NCBI GenBank assembly: GCA_905214735.1
Contig: CAJMNI010000001.1
Span: 66,628-130,627, forward strand
Reading direction: 5' to 3'
Source of the DNA: an uncultured bacterium
Lineage (GTDB): Bacteria > Bacteroidota > Bacteroidia > Bacteroidales > Muribaculaceae
DNA length: 64,000 nucleotides
Shown here: positions 44,721 through 53,907 of the stretch, one piece after another
Position numbering within the stretch: the stretch's first letter is position 1
How the letters are laid out: the number at the start of each line of letters is the position of its first letter
Made by a program: the position numbers and the translations under genes
The notes under the pieces: generated by a model
The model's database searches: none
What the model saw: the letters and a program-made list of their open reading frames with translations, nothing else
Told to the model about the DNA's origin: nothing

Positions 44721-45773
44721 TCAGCGGAGGATCAGCATCGCGTCGCCGTAGGCGCCGAAGGCATACTTCTCCTTGATGGCCGTGTCGTAGGCCTTCATCA
44801 CCAGGTCGAAGCCGCCGAAAGCCGTAACCATCATTAGCATCGTGCTTTCCGGCATGTGGAAATTCGACACCATCGAATTGCACACAGTGAAATCGTAGGG
44901 CGGGAAAATAAACTTGTTGGTCCAGCCCTCGAACGTCATCAGATGGCCGTTCATGCAGACAGCGCTCGCCAGTCCGCGGAGCACCGACGTGCCCACGGCG
45001 CAGACACGGTGATTGTTGTCTTTCGCCTTGTTGACGATATCCACCAGATCCTGACGCACATACATCTCCTCGGAGTCCATGCGGTGTTTCGTAAGATCCT
45101 CCACGTCGATCTCGCGGTAATTTCCGCGGCCCGAATGGAGGGTAAGGAAGCCGCGCTCCACGCCCTTGATCTCCAGACGCTTCATCAGCTCGCGGCTGAA
45201 ATGCATACCGGCTGCAGGAGCCATAACGGCCCCCTCGTGCTCGGCGAAGATGCACTGGTAGCGTTCCTCGTCCCAGTCTTCCACAGGGCGTGTGATATAT
45301 TCCGGAAGCGGAGTCTGGCCCAGGGCATAGAGGGCCTTCTTGAATTCATCGTGGTCGCCGTCGTAAAGGAAGCGGAGCGTACGTCCGCGGTTGGTCGTAT
45401 TGTCAATCACCTCGGCCACCATCGAATCGTCGTCGCCGAAATAGAGCTTGTTGCCGATACGGATCTTGCGGGCCGGCTCCACGAGCACGTCCCAGAGACG
45501 GTTTTCCTCATTGAGCTCCCGAAGGAGAAACACCTCGATGCAGGCGCGCGTCTTCTCCTTGTTGCCATAGAGACGGGCCGGAAAAACCTTGGTGTTGTTG
45601 AAAACCATCACGTCGCCTTCATCGAAGAAATTGATGATCTCCTTGAAGACATGATGGGTGATCTCGCCTGTGCGCGTGTCGATCACCATCAGGCGACATT
45701 CGTCACGATTCTCCGACGGACGCTGGGCCACCAGCTCCTGGGGAAGCTTGAACTTGAATTGAGAAAGTTTCAT
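44721..45773 (-). CDS. queA: S-adenosylmethionine:tRNA ribosyltransferase-isomerase
   Basis: QueA transfers and isomerises the ribose of SAM onto preQ1 at the wobble base of certain tRNAs, giving epoxyqueuosine. The 350-residue protein from ATG 45773 shows the family start LSQFKFKLPQELVAQRP, the block DVMVFNNTKVFPARLYG, AAGMHFS and the C-terminal AFGAYGDAMLIL. The start at 45773 is preferred over the in-frame start at 45803 because it matches the family N-terminus. It is the last gene of the ftsX-DUF3098-uppP-truB-queA block, after a 126-base gap with its own hairpins. Confidence 0.94.
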   Translation of the reverse strand: MKLSQFKFKLPQELVAQRPSENRDECRLMVIDTRTGEITHHVFKEIINFFDEGDVMVFNNTKVFPARLYGNKEKTRACIEVFLLRELNEENRLWDVLVEPARKIRIGNKLYFGDDDSMVAEVIDNTTNRGRTLRFLYDGDHDEFKKALYALGQTPLPEYITRPVEDWDEERYQCIFAEHEGAVMAPAAGMHFSRELMKRLEIKGVERGFLTLHSGRGNYREIDVEDLTKHRMDSEEMYVRQDLVDIVNKAKDNNHRVCAVGTSVLRGLASAVCMNGHLMTFEGWTNKFIFPPYDFTVCNSMVSNFHMPESTMLMMVTAFGGFDLVMKAYDTAIKEKYAFGAYGDAMLILR

Positions 45774-45899
45774 AAATTTGCTTTGTGTTCGTATGCCGCA
45801 CACGTGCGGCGGTTAAACCTCTGTTTAAAACTTACGGATGCTTATCCCTTGCTGGGGCAGTGGCATCCCTGTGGTAAATTTTGGGATTCCGGAAAGCAG

Positions 45900-46685
45900 C
45901 TAAGCTTCCGGAGCATCGTCGGGGAAGACCACCTCGGCTTCCGCTATCCGCTTGAGAGCCTCGTCGATCGTCAGACACGAACCGACCCCGACATCTCCTA
46001 CGCGGGTGCGGCGCAGAGCCGTCAGATGCGCCCCTGTGCCGAGCGCCTCCCCTATGTCGCGGGCAAGAGCCCTGATATAAGTTCCTTTGCTGCAGACCAC
46101 CCTCACCGTGATCTTCCGGTCGTCAAAACCGAGAAGCTCGAGTGTGGAAATCTCCAGCGGTTTGGCTTTCAGTTCCACCTCCTTTCCCTTGCGGGCCAGA
46201 TTATAGGCCCGCTTTCCGTCGACCTTCACCGCGGAAAAGACCGGAGGCACCTGCATCACCCTTCCCGTGAACCGGGGCAGCACGTCGAGCACCATCTGCT
46301 CCGTCACGTGTTCCCAGGGGTAGGTGGCGTCGATCTCCGTTTCCAGATCGAAACTCGGAGTGGTGGCGCCGATAGTGATCTCGGCCACATACTCCTTAGT
46401 GCCCGCCTGCAAGGTTTCGATGCGCCGGGTGGCGCGCCCCGTGCAGACGATAAGCACTCCGGTGGCCAGCGGATCGAGAGTGCCCGCATGCCCCACCTTG
46501 AATTTCTTCATCTTCAGACGCCGCTGGATCGCGCCCCGAAGCCGCTTCACCGCGTCAAACGACGTCCAGCCAAGCGGTTTGTCGATGGCAATCACCTCGC
46601 CCCCCACGAAATTCATCGGCGGATAGGCGGCATGAGATGCTTCATGACCGCGTGCGGCCTCTTCGTTATTGATATTTTCGTTCAC
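45900..46685 (-). CDS. truB: tRNA pseudouridine(55) synthase
   Basis: TruB makes pseudouridine 55 in the T loop of nearly all tRNAs. The catalytic Asp71 lies in HAGTLDPLATG, preceded by IAIDKPLGWTSFDAV. Further motifs are QVPPVFSAVKVDGKRAY and CSKGTYIRALARDIG. Length is 261 residues with a short, acidic N-terminal extension; the C-terminal PUA domain of some TruB proteins is reduced. It lies 38 bases after uppP in the conserved block. Confidence 0.95.
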   Translation of the reverse strand: MNENINNEEAARGHEASHAAYPPMNFVGGEVIAIDKPLGWTSFDAVKRLRGAIQRRLKMKKFKVGHAGTLDPLATGVLIVCTGRATRRIETLQAGTKEYVAEITIGATTPSFDLETEIDATYPWEHVTEQMVLDVLPRFTGRVMQVPPVFSAVKVDGKRAYNLARKGKEVELKAKPLEISTLELLGFDDRKITVRVVCSKGTYIRALARDIGEALGTGAHLTALRRTRVGDVGVGSCLTIDEALKRIAEAEVVFPDDAPEA

Positions 46686-46723
46686 TCAGACAGTTCCGGT
46701 TAAAAATTGGTCTTAAGCGCCGG

Positions 46724-47560
46724 TCACCATAAGATGCAGAGCGCTCCGACAGCCACGCAATAGAGGGCGAACCAATAGAGCTTCCCCTTGTTGACGAGAC
46801 TGATCATCCATTTGCAGGCCAGGCATCCCACGATAAACGAAGCCAGAAAACCGACGATAAGCGGTCCGACGCCGAGTTGCGCAGCTCCCTGCGCGGCGGG
46901 CTCCATGAGGTCTTTCACGTCGAGAAGCGCCTCTCCCAGAATCGGGATGATCACCATCAGGAAGGAGAAGGAAGCCACCTTGTCGCGTTTGTCGCCGAGC
47001 ATGATGCCGGTGGCGATAGTAGTGCCCGAGCGGCTAAGTCCCGGAAGAACGGCCACGGCCTGCGCCAGACCGATAACCACCGCGTCCCACCAGCCGATCT
47101 CGCGGCCGGCCGAGGCCGAGGCGAACTTCACCTCTCCGTTGCGGGCGGCCCTGAGTCCGGTGATATGCGCGAAGATAAGCAGCGCGGCGGTCACCATCAG
47201 GCAGCAGCCTACGACAGTCAGGTTCTGGAACGTTCCCTCCACATAATCCTTGAAGCAGAGGCCGACGATACCGACCGGGATGCAGCTCACCAAAAGCTTG
47301 CAGACATACCAGAAATCGGCGTCGCGGCGGAACGTGAAGAAACTTGCACAGAGCCGGCGGAACATAGGCCAGAGCACCACGATAGTGCTCAGCACCGTGG
47401 CGGCGTGAAGCAGCACGCTGAGCTGCAGGTTTTCATCCGCCGGAAGGTCGACTCCGAGTATCTGTTTGAAAATCTCGAGATGGCCGCTGGAGCTTACGGG
47501 AAGATACTCCGTGAGCCCCTGCACGATGCCGAGGAGGAGGGCGTCAATCCAATCTATCAT
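46724..47560 (-). CDS. uppP: Undecaprenyl-diphosphatase
   Basis: UppP recycles undecaprenyl pyrophosphate to the monophosphate carrier needed for peptidoglycan and O-antigen synthesis, and its overproduction gives bacitracin resistance. This inner-membrane protein of 278 residues has about eight membrane segments and both signature motifs: QGLTEYLPVSSSGHL (about 14-28) and LPGLSRSGTTIATG (about 168-181). Its start overlaps the DUF3098 stop by four bases. Confidence 0.95.
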   Translation of the reverse strand: MIDWIDALLLGIVQGLTEYLPVSSSGHLEIFKQILGVDLPADENLQLSVLLHAATVLSTIVVLWPMFRRLCASFFTFRRDADFWYVCKLLVSCIPVGIVGLCFKDYVEGTFQNLTVVGCCLMVTAALLIFAHITGLRAARNGEVKFASASAGREIGWWDAVVIGLAQAVAVLPGLSRSGTTIATGIMLGDKRDKVASFSFLMVIIPILGEALLDVKDLMEPAAQGAAQLGVGPLIVGFLASFIVGCLACKWMISLVNKGKLYWFALYCVAVGALCILW

Positions 47561-47880
47561 TTCCCGGCTTTATCTTCAGGTGAAACTTCAGCCTTCTCCC
47601 CTTTTGCCGACCGGCGGCCGGGAGTATAGATTATGGCGAAGGCCATCAGCAGGAAACCGAGGAATGTCAGCGCCGGACCGACGACTATGCGCCGCGTGCT
47701 GAACACTTCCGGATCAAACGCCACCTGGTCGGAGCTTCCGCCTCCGCTCATCAGAAGGAAACCGACGATGATCAGCAGCAGGCAACCGCCCATCATCATA
47801 AAATTGATGCGGCTGAAGGGGCGCTGCGATTCCGGCTCCTTTAAAATATCATCTTTCTTGAAATTAAACAGATCTGCCAT
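47557..47880 (-). CDS. DUF3098 family small membrane protein
   Basis: This 107-residue protein has two membrane segments (about 27-45 and 67-87) joined by a short outer loop (DPEVFSTRRIVVGP). It fits DUF3098, a family found in Bacteroidota between ftsX and uppP, as here. Function is unknown; its place suggests a link to cell-envelope growth or division. Confidence 0.82.
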   Translation of the reverse strand: MADLFNFKKDDILKEPESQRPFSRINFMMMGGCLLLIIVGFLLMSGGGSSDQVAFDPEVFSTRRIVVGPALTFLGFLLMAFAIIYTPGRRSAKGEKAEVSPEDKAGK

Positions 47881-47941
47881 TTTATAAATTTATTATCCCC
47901 GGGGCACCACGATTTTCCGGGCCCGGGCAATGGATCCTTTT

Positions 47942-48820
47942 TTATTTGAAAAGTTCGTCGTAATCTTTCCTCAGATATCGTCCGGAAGCAATCCAGGCGG
48001 CCAGCGAGCAGAGGAACATGCCGAGCAGAATCAGCGTTCCCGACACGGCCGCATAGATGATCCACACTTCCGTGCCGGCGGCAGGAAGTGTGCCGCTGCG
48101 CTTCGCGGTCAGTATGATAAGGGCTATGAGTCCGGAGGCTATCAATCCCGCCAGGAGTCCGGAGAGCAGGTTGTTGACCACGAGCGGACGGCGGATAAAG
48201 CCGCCGGTGGCGCCGACAAGCTGCATGGTGTGGATCGTAAATCGGCGGGAATATATCGTGAGATGAACCGTGTTGTTGATCAGCACGAACGAGATGGCAA
48301 GCATGATTAAGGCCGCCGCACCGAGAATCCATGATATGCGGGCGATATTGCTGTTCATCGCGTCGACCATCGAGGCGTCGGGCGTCGAGACGCTCTCCAC
48401 GCCGGGCCGGGATCTCATCTCCTTCTCAAGAGCGGAGATTTGCGAGGCGGAGGCATATTCCGCCTTAATGCCGAAGGTCACCTCCGGGCTGAGCGGATTC
48501 ACTCCGAAAAGTTGCTGAAGATCTTCGCCCGTGTCGCGCTTCCAGAGCTCCAGAGCCTCCTCTTTGGTGATCACCTTGACGTTGGAGGCGTAGGGCTGCC
48601 GCGATATCTCCGTTGCAAGACGCGACGCCTCAGCATTCGAAACAGTGTCGGCCATTATGACGCTGAGCTCGATTTTCTCCTTCAGACGTTTCGTCTCGAT
48701 GTCGGCCCCTATCCAGACCATGCCGACCATCCCGACGAGAAGCAGCACGAGCGACACGCTGATCACCGTGGTGAGATGAGCGGCCCAATATGAGATTTTT
48801 ACCTCCTTGTTTTCTTTCAT
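47942..48820 (-). CDS. ftsX: Cell division protein FtsX (ABC-type permease)
   Basis: FtsX is the membrane partner of the ATPase FtsE and controls cell-wall hydrolysis at the division site. The 292-residue protein from ATG 48820 has one membrane segment near residues 16-38, a periplasmic domain (about 40-155, with SRPGVESVSTPDASM) and three C-terminal segments with the permease pattern MQLVGATGGFIRRPLV. ftsE is not next to it, which is normal in Bacteroidota. An upstream in-frame start at 48850 is less likely. Confidence 0.9.
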   Translation of the reverse strand: MKENKEVKISYWAAHLTTVISVSLVLLLVGMVGMVWIGADIETKRLKEKIELSVIMADTVSNAEASRLATEISRQPYASNVKVITKEEALELWKRDTGEDLQQLFGVNPLSPEVTFGIKAEYASASQISALEKEMRSRPGVESVSTPDASMVDAMNSNIARISWILGAAALIMLAISFVLINNTVHLTIYSRRFTIHTMQLVGATGGFIRRPLVVNNLLSGLLAGLIASGLIALIILTAKRSGTLPAAGTEVWIIYAAVSGTLILLGMFLCSLAAWIASGRYLRKDYDELFK

Positions 48821-48903
48821 AAAACTCAGTTCGCGCGAACACGCACGCAAACTTTATTATCAATTTCCGACCGGGGGCAGAAATAAATTTCTATCTTTTT
48901 TAC

Positions 48904-48924
48904 GCGGCTTCCGCACGAAGCCGC
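48904..48924. other. Hairpin in the ftsX leader
   Basis: GCGGCTTC (48904-48911) and GAAGCCGC (48917-48924) form an 8-bp stem just downstream of the ftsX transcription start. No T-run follows on the minus strand, so it is not a typical terminator. Confidence 0.45.
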
Positions 48925-48938
48925 CTCTTTCCAAGTCG

Positions 48939-48946
48939 CAAAGTTA
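48939..48946 (-). promoter_or_regulatory. Promoter -7 element of the ftsX operon
   Basis: The minus strand reads TAACTTTG; CTTG lies 21 bases upstream (48968-48971). Confidence 0.6.
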
Positions 48947-49022
48947 ATAAATCGATATGCCGTTTGTCAAGTCTTTAAGCATTTTTTTTGATTTTTGCAA
49001 CTCGTTTCCGCAAATAATTCAC

Positions 49023-49030
49023 TAATTTTG
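49023..49030 (+). promoter_or_regulatory. Promoter -7 element for mtaB
   Basis: TAATTTTG lies about 76 bases before the mtaB start, divergent from the ftsX promoter. No -33 at the ideal spacing. Confidence 0.55.
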
Positions 49031-49105
49031 CATTCCGGCTGCATAAAATGCGTTGTCTGAAACGACCCCAGCCGCCAAATCATCATTCAAAATCAAGCGA
49101 TAATA

Positions 49106-50407
49106 ATGGGCAACCGGAATTCCGACGGTCTGAAAGCATCATTCCATACACTCGGCTGCAAGCTCAATTTCTCCGAGACCTCCACCATCGGCAAGATGCT
49201 TGCCGAGAGGGGCTTTTCACGCGCCTCCGAAGGGGAGCGTCCCGACATAATAGTGGTCAACACCTGTTCGGTCACGGAGATGGCCGACAAGAAGGGGCGT
49301 CAGCTCGTGAGGCGTCTCTCGCGCGAATGGCCCGACGCCACGCTCGTGGTCACCGGCTGCTATGCCCAGCTGAAACCGGGCGAAGTGGCCGACATCGAAG
49401 GAGTCGACATAGTGCTCGGCTCCAACGAAAAACTACTCATCAATCAGTTCCTCGACCATTGGATGGAGACCCGCCGCCAGCAGGTGGCCGTGACTCCTCC
49501 GCTGCAGATCACCGAGTTCCGCCCCTCGTGCGAACGCGGCGACCGCACCCGCTATTTCCTGAAGGTGCAAGACGGTTGCGACTATTTCTGCACCTACTGC
49601 ACCATCCCCTACGCCCGGGGCCGCTCCCGCTCGGGCACAATCGCGCAGATCACCGACATAGCGCGCGGGGTGGCCGCCGAAGGTGGCCGCGAGATCGTGA
49701 TTACGGGCGTGAACATCGGCGACTTCGGGCGCATCACCGGCGAACACCTGATCGACCTGCTCCGGAGCCTCGACGCCGTGGAGGGGATCGAACGCTACCG
49801 CATCTCTTCCATCGAGCCCAACCTGCTCACCGAGGAGATCATCGAATGGACCGCCCGCGAGGCACGCGCCTTCATGCCCCATTTTCACATCCCGCTCCAG
49901 GCCGGAAGCGACGAGGTGCTCCGGCTTATGAACCGCCGCTACGACACCCGCCTCTTCGCCTCGCGCATCGAGCTGATACGCAAGCTGATGCCTGACGCTT
50001 TCATCGGCGTCGACGTCATTGCCGGTGCCCGCGGCGAGACCGAGGAGGAGTGGCAGCGCGGACTCGCCTTCATCGAGTCGCTACCCGTGACCCGACTCCA
50101 CGTCTTCCCCTATTCCGAACGCCCGGGAACCAAGGCGCTCCAGATCGGATATGTCGTCGACCAGCACACCAAGCATCTCCGCGCCGCCCGCCTCGCCGAG
50201 GTCTCCGACGCCAAACTCGCCAATTTCCTGAAAAGTCAGGAGGGAAGAAACGCCCAGGTGCTCTGGGAACACCCCACCCACGGCGGCGACATGATGCACG
50301 GCTTCACGGAGAATTACGTCCGCGTGGAAGCCCCCCTCCGCCCAGAACTCATCAACACCGTCACCGAAATAACCCTCACCCCCGACAACATCTCCAACCA
50401 ACAATGA
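49106..50407 (+). CDS. mtaB: tRNA t6A37 methylthiotransferase MtaB
   Basis: MtaB adds a methylthio group to t6A at position 37 of ANN-decoding tRNAs. The radical-SAM cluster Cys are C158, C162 and C165 (CDYFCTYC). The second iron-sulfur cluster is bound by N-terminal C18 (HTLGCK), C54 (VNTCSV) and C85 (VTGCYA), as in all methylthiotransferases. IPYARGRSRSG follows the radical-SAM site. A TRAM-like C-terminal region is short. The stop overlaps the next start (ATGA), giving an operon with envelope-glycan genes. Confidence 0.92.
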   Translation: MGNRNSDGLKASFHTLGCKLNFSETSTIGKMLAERGFSRASEGERPDIIVVNTCSVTEMADKKGRQLVRRLSREWPDATLVVTGCYAQLKPGEVADIEGVDIVLGSNEKLLINQFLDHWMETRRQQVAVTPPLQITEFRPSCERGDRTRYFLKVQDGCDYFCTYCTIPYARGRSRSGTIAQITDIARGVAAEGGREIVITGVNIGDFGRITGEHLIDLLRSLDAVEGIERYRISSIEPNLLTEEIIEWTAREARAFMPHFHIPLQAGSDEVLRLMNRRYDTRLFASRIELIRKLMPDAFIGVDVIAGARGETEEEWQRGLAFIESLPVTRLHVFPYSERPGTKALQIGYVVDQHTKHLRAARLAEVSDAKLANFLKSQEGRNAQVLWEHPTHGGDMMHGFTENYVRVEAPLRPELINTVTEITLTPDNISNQQ

Positions 50408-51924
50408 CAAGGACTCCCCGAGAATATTCCTCCGGGAAAAGATTCGCTTTTCCGCCGTCGGTCTGGCTTCCGGCCCTGGTGATTCTTGTAATCGCCGCCT
50501 GCTATTTCGTCATCTTCCGCGACCTCGTCTTCGTCTGCGACGACATAGCTTATTCGGAAACCATGAAGAACCTCAACGCCGGCTGGAAAGCGTATCCCAT
50601 CATGATGCATCTCCACTGGGAAGAGCACTACAGCCGCATGGCGGAGATGATCGCTCCGGCTTTCATGGAATATCTGCCGGCTGTTCCACGCGCCCTCTTC
50701 ATGGCTCTCTTCATCGGGATCTTCTTCTGGTTCTCCCTCCTGTTCTGCCGTTTCCGCCGCTCGGCGACCTTCTGGCGCCTCGTCCTCATAGCTCTGATTG
50801 CCTTTACCCTCCGCTGGGACGGCCTCTGGACCGAGTATATCGCTTTCATCAACAATGTCTGGAGCTCGGCTTTCGCGCTCGGTGCCCTGCTCCTGATTTT
50901 CAAAGGGAATCCTGCAAACGATTCAGGCTGGCTCTGGCTTCTTCTCCCATTTGCCGTCGCCGCCGGATGGATGCACGAGGCCTGCGGCATACCCCTCGCC
51001 ATCGGCCTATTCTGCCTCTTCTATTTCAACCGGCCCCTCTTCAGCCGGCTGAGTCAGGCGAAAAAGGCACTCGCCGCCTCGTTCATGCTCGGCGCGTTTC
51101 TAACCCTCACCAGTCCCGCTTCCTACGGACGGATCATGGCCGAACACGAGCCATACGCCGACATCATCTTTGGCTCGCTCTACTGGCCTCTGACCCTGAT
51201 AATTGTCACGGCGATTCTCTTCTTCACCCGCCGCAATTTCATAAAGCGCCTCGCCGCCACGCCCTGGACTCTCTTCGCAGTGGCGGGAGTTGTCGGCTGC
51301 ACTTTCCCTCTCGCAGCCGGTTTCGGCGGTCGCCCGGCATGGTTCTGCCAGTTCTTCTCGCTCCTCGCGCTGACAATAATGGCAGCCGAAGGCGGTCTCA
51401 GACTCCCCCGCCCCGCAAGCATCATCCTCTCCCCCATCCTCGCAGCCCTCGTGATCTTGCATTATATCGGCCTCGAACGCTGGCAGGCGGTCCTCACCGC
51501 CCAGACCCGCGACGTGGTGGAACTCCTCGGCCGGTCGCGTGACGGAGTGATATTCTACGACTATATCCGCGAGCCGGATCTCCCCTGGTGGACCATGCGG
51601 AAGCTGCACGCCGTCCCCGATGAAGACGACACCGGCTATCGACTCAAGATGGGCCTTTTCTACGCAAACGCCAACACTCCGGTGATCCTCCCTACGGCCG
51701 CCGCCTCCCTCCCTTACGCCTCGATGTCGCATCCTGTGAAAATCGGAGATTCCTACATCTCTCCTTTCAGCTTCAATTTCCCGGTGACCGACATCTGGAC
51801 TGTCTGCGGCCATCACCGCGTGCTTCTCATCGGCGGCGAGAAAATGATTGAAATCCCATTCTCGCGGGCCGGACGCCATTTCTGGTTCTACACTCCGCTC
51901 GATTTCGACCGGGGCGAAAAATAA
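50404..51924 (+). CDS. DUF6056-like multi-pass membrane protein
   Basis: This 506-residue protein starts at the ATG that overlaps the mtaB stop. It has about ten hydrophobic segments and a first outer loop with VFVCDDIAYSETM, an acidic pair of the kind that serves as catalytic site in GT-C glycosyltransferases, and a C-terminal soluble domain with FYDYIREPDLPWWTM. It looks like DUF6056, a family of probable polyprenol-dependent sugar transferases in Bacteroidota. A family 2 glycosyltransferase follows after 14 bases, which supports a role in surface glycan synthesis. It is not closely similar to the three membrane paralogs at 2-3540. Confidence 0.72.
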   Translation: MTRTPREYSSGKRFAFPPSVWLPALVILVIAACYFVIFRDLVFVCDDIAYSETMKNLNAGWKAYPIMMHLHWEEHYSRMAEMIAPAFMEYLPAVPRALFMALFIGIFFWFSLLFCRFRRSATFWRLVLIALIAFTLRWDGLWTEYIAFINNVWSSAFALGALLLIFKGNPANDSGWLWLLLPFAVAAGWMHEACGIPLAIGLFCLFYFNRPLFSRLSQAKKALAASFMLGAFLTLTSPASYGRIMAEHEPYADIIFGSLYWPLTLIIVTAILFFTRRNFIKRLAATPWTLFAVAGVVGCTFPLAAGFGGRPAWFCQFFSLLALTIMAAEGGLRLPRPASIILSPILAALVILHYIGLERWQAVLTAQTRDVVELLGRSRDGVIFYDYIREPDLPWWTMRKLHAVPDEDDTGYRLKMGLFYANANTPVILPTAAASLPYASMSHPVKIGDSYISPFSFNFPVTDIWTVCGHHRVLLIGGEKMIEIPFSRAGRHFWFYTPLDFDRGEK

Positions 51925-51938
51925 TTAAAGTCAATAAA

Positions 51939-52940
51939 GTGAAGGAATTAGCAGTAATAATCCTCAACTGGAACGGCCGCAACCTGCTCGAACGTTTTAT
52001 TCCGGCGGCAGTGGCCAACACTTCGGGCTCCGAAGTGGAACTCATCGTGGCCGACAACGGCTCCGACGACGATTCGGTCGAGTGGATGCGCACGAACTTT
52101 CCCGACGTGCGCCTGATAACCTTCGACCGCAACTACGGTTTCGCCGAAGGCTACAACCGCGCCATAGCCGAAATAGAGCATCCCTACGTGACGCTCCTCA
52201 ATTCCGACGTGGAGGTCACCCCCGGCTGGTGGCAGCCGATCCTCGCCTTCATGAAGGGTAACCCCGACGTCGGAGCCGTGCAACCGAAAATCATGAGCCT
52301 CCGCTCCCGCAACTGCTTCGAATATGCCGGAGCGGCCGGTGGATATCTCGACGCCCTGGGCTATCCCTACTGCCGCGGCCGCCTTTTCGACGTCACTGAA
52401 GAAGACCGCGGCCAATACGACGGAGAGCCGGTCGACGTGGCATGGGCTTCGGGAGCCTGCCTCACCATGCCCCGCCGCCTCTATCTCGACCTCGGCGGAC
52501 TCGACCCCCTCTTCTTCGCCCACATGGAGGAAATCGACCTCTGCTGCCGCGTGATCAGGGCCGGTAAACGCGTCTGTGCAATCTCCGATTCGATGGTGTT
52601 CCATCTCGGCGGAGCATCTCTCGAGCAGGGAAATCCGAAAAAGACATATCTCAATTTCCGGAACAATCTCCTCCTGCTCCATAAGAACCTGCCGCGGGGC
52701 GAAGGGAGAAGGAAACTCTTCTGGCGCCGGCTCGCCGATTCGCTCGCCTTCGGAATGTATCTTATCAAAGGAGACATTCCCAACGCAAAGGCTGTGATAA
52801 AGGCCCACGGCGATTTCCGCCGCATGCGCCGCCAATATACCGACCTCCCGGCCGAAAGCTTCTGGAAGCGCGTGCCCGGCACCCGCAAGTCGGCCATAGC
52901 CTCGCGCTATCTCCTCGGCAAAAAGAGACTCAAACCATAA
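51939..52940 (+). CDS. Family 2 glycosyltransferase (rhamnosyltransferase-like)
   Basis: This 333-residue cytoplasmic or membrane-associated sugar transferase begins MKELAVIILNWNGRN, with the nucleotide-sugar acid motif ADNGSDD, LLNSDVEV (DxD-like site) and ASGACLTMPR, and ED-like residues in HMEEIDLCCR. The C-terminal NNLLLLHKNLP pattern is common to rhamnosyltransferase-like GT2 proteins of O-antigen loci. The start is GTG at 51939; no upstream or nearby ATG would keep the N-terminal beta strand. It follows the DUF6056-like gene by 14 bases. Confidence 0.88.
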   Translation: MKELAVIILNWNGRNLLERFIPAAVANTSGSEVELIVADNGSDDDSVEWMRTNFPDVRLITFDRNYGFAEGYNRAIAEIEHPYVTLLNSDVEVTPGWWQPILAFMKGNPDVGAVQPKIMSLRSRNCFEYAGAAGGYLDALGYPYCRGRLFDVTEEDRGQYDGEPVDVAWASGACLTMPRRLYLDLGGLDPLFFAHMEEIDLCCRVIRAGKRVCAISDSMVFHLGGASLEQGNPKKTYLNFRNNLLLLHKNLPRGEGRRKLFWRRLADSLAFGMYLIKGDIPNAKAVIKAHGDFRRMRRQYTDLPAESFWKRVPGTRKSAIASRYLLGKKRLKP

Positions 52941-52999
52941 CACTAATCGGTTTATTTCTGAAGATAAATTCTTATAAACACTCTAAAAGAGCATCATAT

Positions 53000-53788
53000 A
53001 TGAGACCTTTAATACTGGTAAGCAACGACGACAGCTATACGGCCAAGGGAGTGCACGTGCTCATCGACAGGCTGGTGAAATTCGGCGATGTCGTGGCCGT
53101 CTGCCCCCAATATCCCCACTCCGGCCAGTCAATGGCCATCTCCATCAATTCCCCTCTCCGCATCCTGGAGCAGCCCGACTACAACGGCGCACGCATGTTT
53201 GCCGTCAACGGCACTCCGGTCGACTGCGTCAAACTCTCGATGCACCATATCCTCGGCCGCCGTCCCGACCTGGTGGTGGCCGGAATCAACCATGGATCGA
53301 ACGCCGCAGTCAACGTGCTTTACTCCGGCACGATGGGCGCAGCTATGGAGGGAGCCGTGTTCGGTATCCCCTCAATCGGTTTTTCGCTCACCGACCATGA
53401 CCCGGAAGCCGATTTCTCCCCCTGCCTCGACGCCATCGACCTGCTCGTGGCCGAGACATTGAAGCGCGGACTCCCCCGCGACGTCTGCCTCAACGTCAAC
53501 GTGCCGAACATCCCCTCGACACCAAAAGAGATGAGAGTAGCCGTCCCCTGCCGCGGCAACTGGAACGACGAATACCGGGAATATACCGACCCCAACGGAC
53601 ATAAGTTCTATTGGCTGACCGGAAAATATGAAAACCTCGAACCCGACAATACAGCCACCGACGAATGGTGCCTTTCCCACGGCATAATCTCGGTGACGCA
53701 AACGGCTGCAGAACGCACAAGCTGCAATATCGACAAAGTTGACTGGCTTGAAATGGCTTGTAAAGCATATTCTGATGCGCACATTTGA
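53000..53788 (+). CDS. surE: 5'/3'-nucleotidase SurE
   Basis: SurE removes phosphate from nucleoside monophosphates and is linked to stationary-phase survival. The 262-residue protein begins MRPLILVSNDDSYTAKG, where N9-D10-D11 bind the metal, and continues with PQYPHSGQSMAI, VNGTPVDCVK and GINHGSNAAVNVLYSGT, all family signatures. A promoter-to-terminator unit follows it on the same strand. Confidence 0.94.
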   Translation: MRPLILVSNDDSYTAKGVHVLIDRLVKFGDVVAVCPQYPHSGQSMAISINSPLRILEQPDYNGARMFAVNGTPVDCVKLSMHHILGRRPDLVVAGINHGSNAAVNVLYSGTMGAAMEGAVFGIPSIGFSLTDHDPEADFSPCLDAIDLLVAETLKRGLPRDVCLNVNVPNIPSTPKEMRVAVPCRGNWNDEYREYTDPNGHKFYWLTGKYENLEPDNTATDEWCLSHGIISVTQTAAERTSCNIDKVDWLEMACKAYSDAHI

Positions 53789-53870
53789 CCATTTTATGCT
53801 ACATATCAGCCTATTTAAAAATATTTAACATAACTGACCCCGTCAGATGTTAATTTTTTAATTCAATCGT

Positions 53871-53901
53871 TTTGCAGTTTGTCAAGAGTTTTGTAATTTT
53901 G
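53871..53901 (+). promoter_or_regulatory. Strong Bacteroidota-type promoter after surE
   Basis: TTTG (53871-53874) and TAATTTTG (53894-53901) are 19 bases apart, the ideal spacing. The only thing downstream before a terminator is about 200 bases without a good gene. Confidence 0.75.
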
Positions 53902-53907
53902 CAATGC

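Noticed and set aside
44856..46703. Plus-strand frame of 615 codons over queA and truB
   Set aside because: It spans two well-supported genes and their spacer on the other strand and has no recognisable family.
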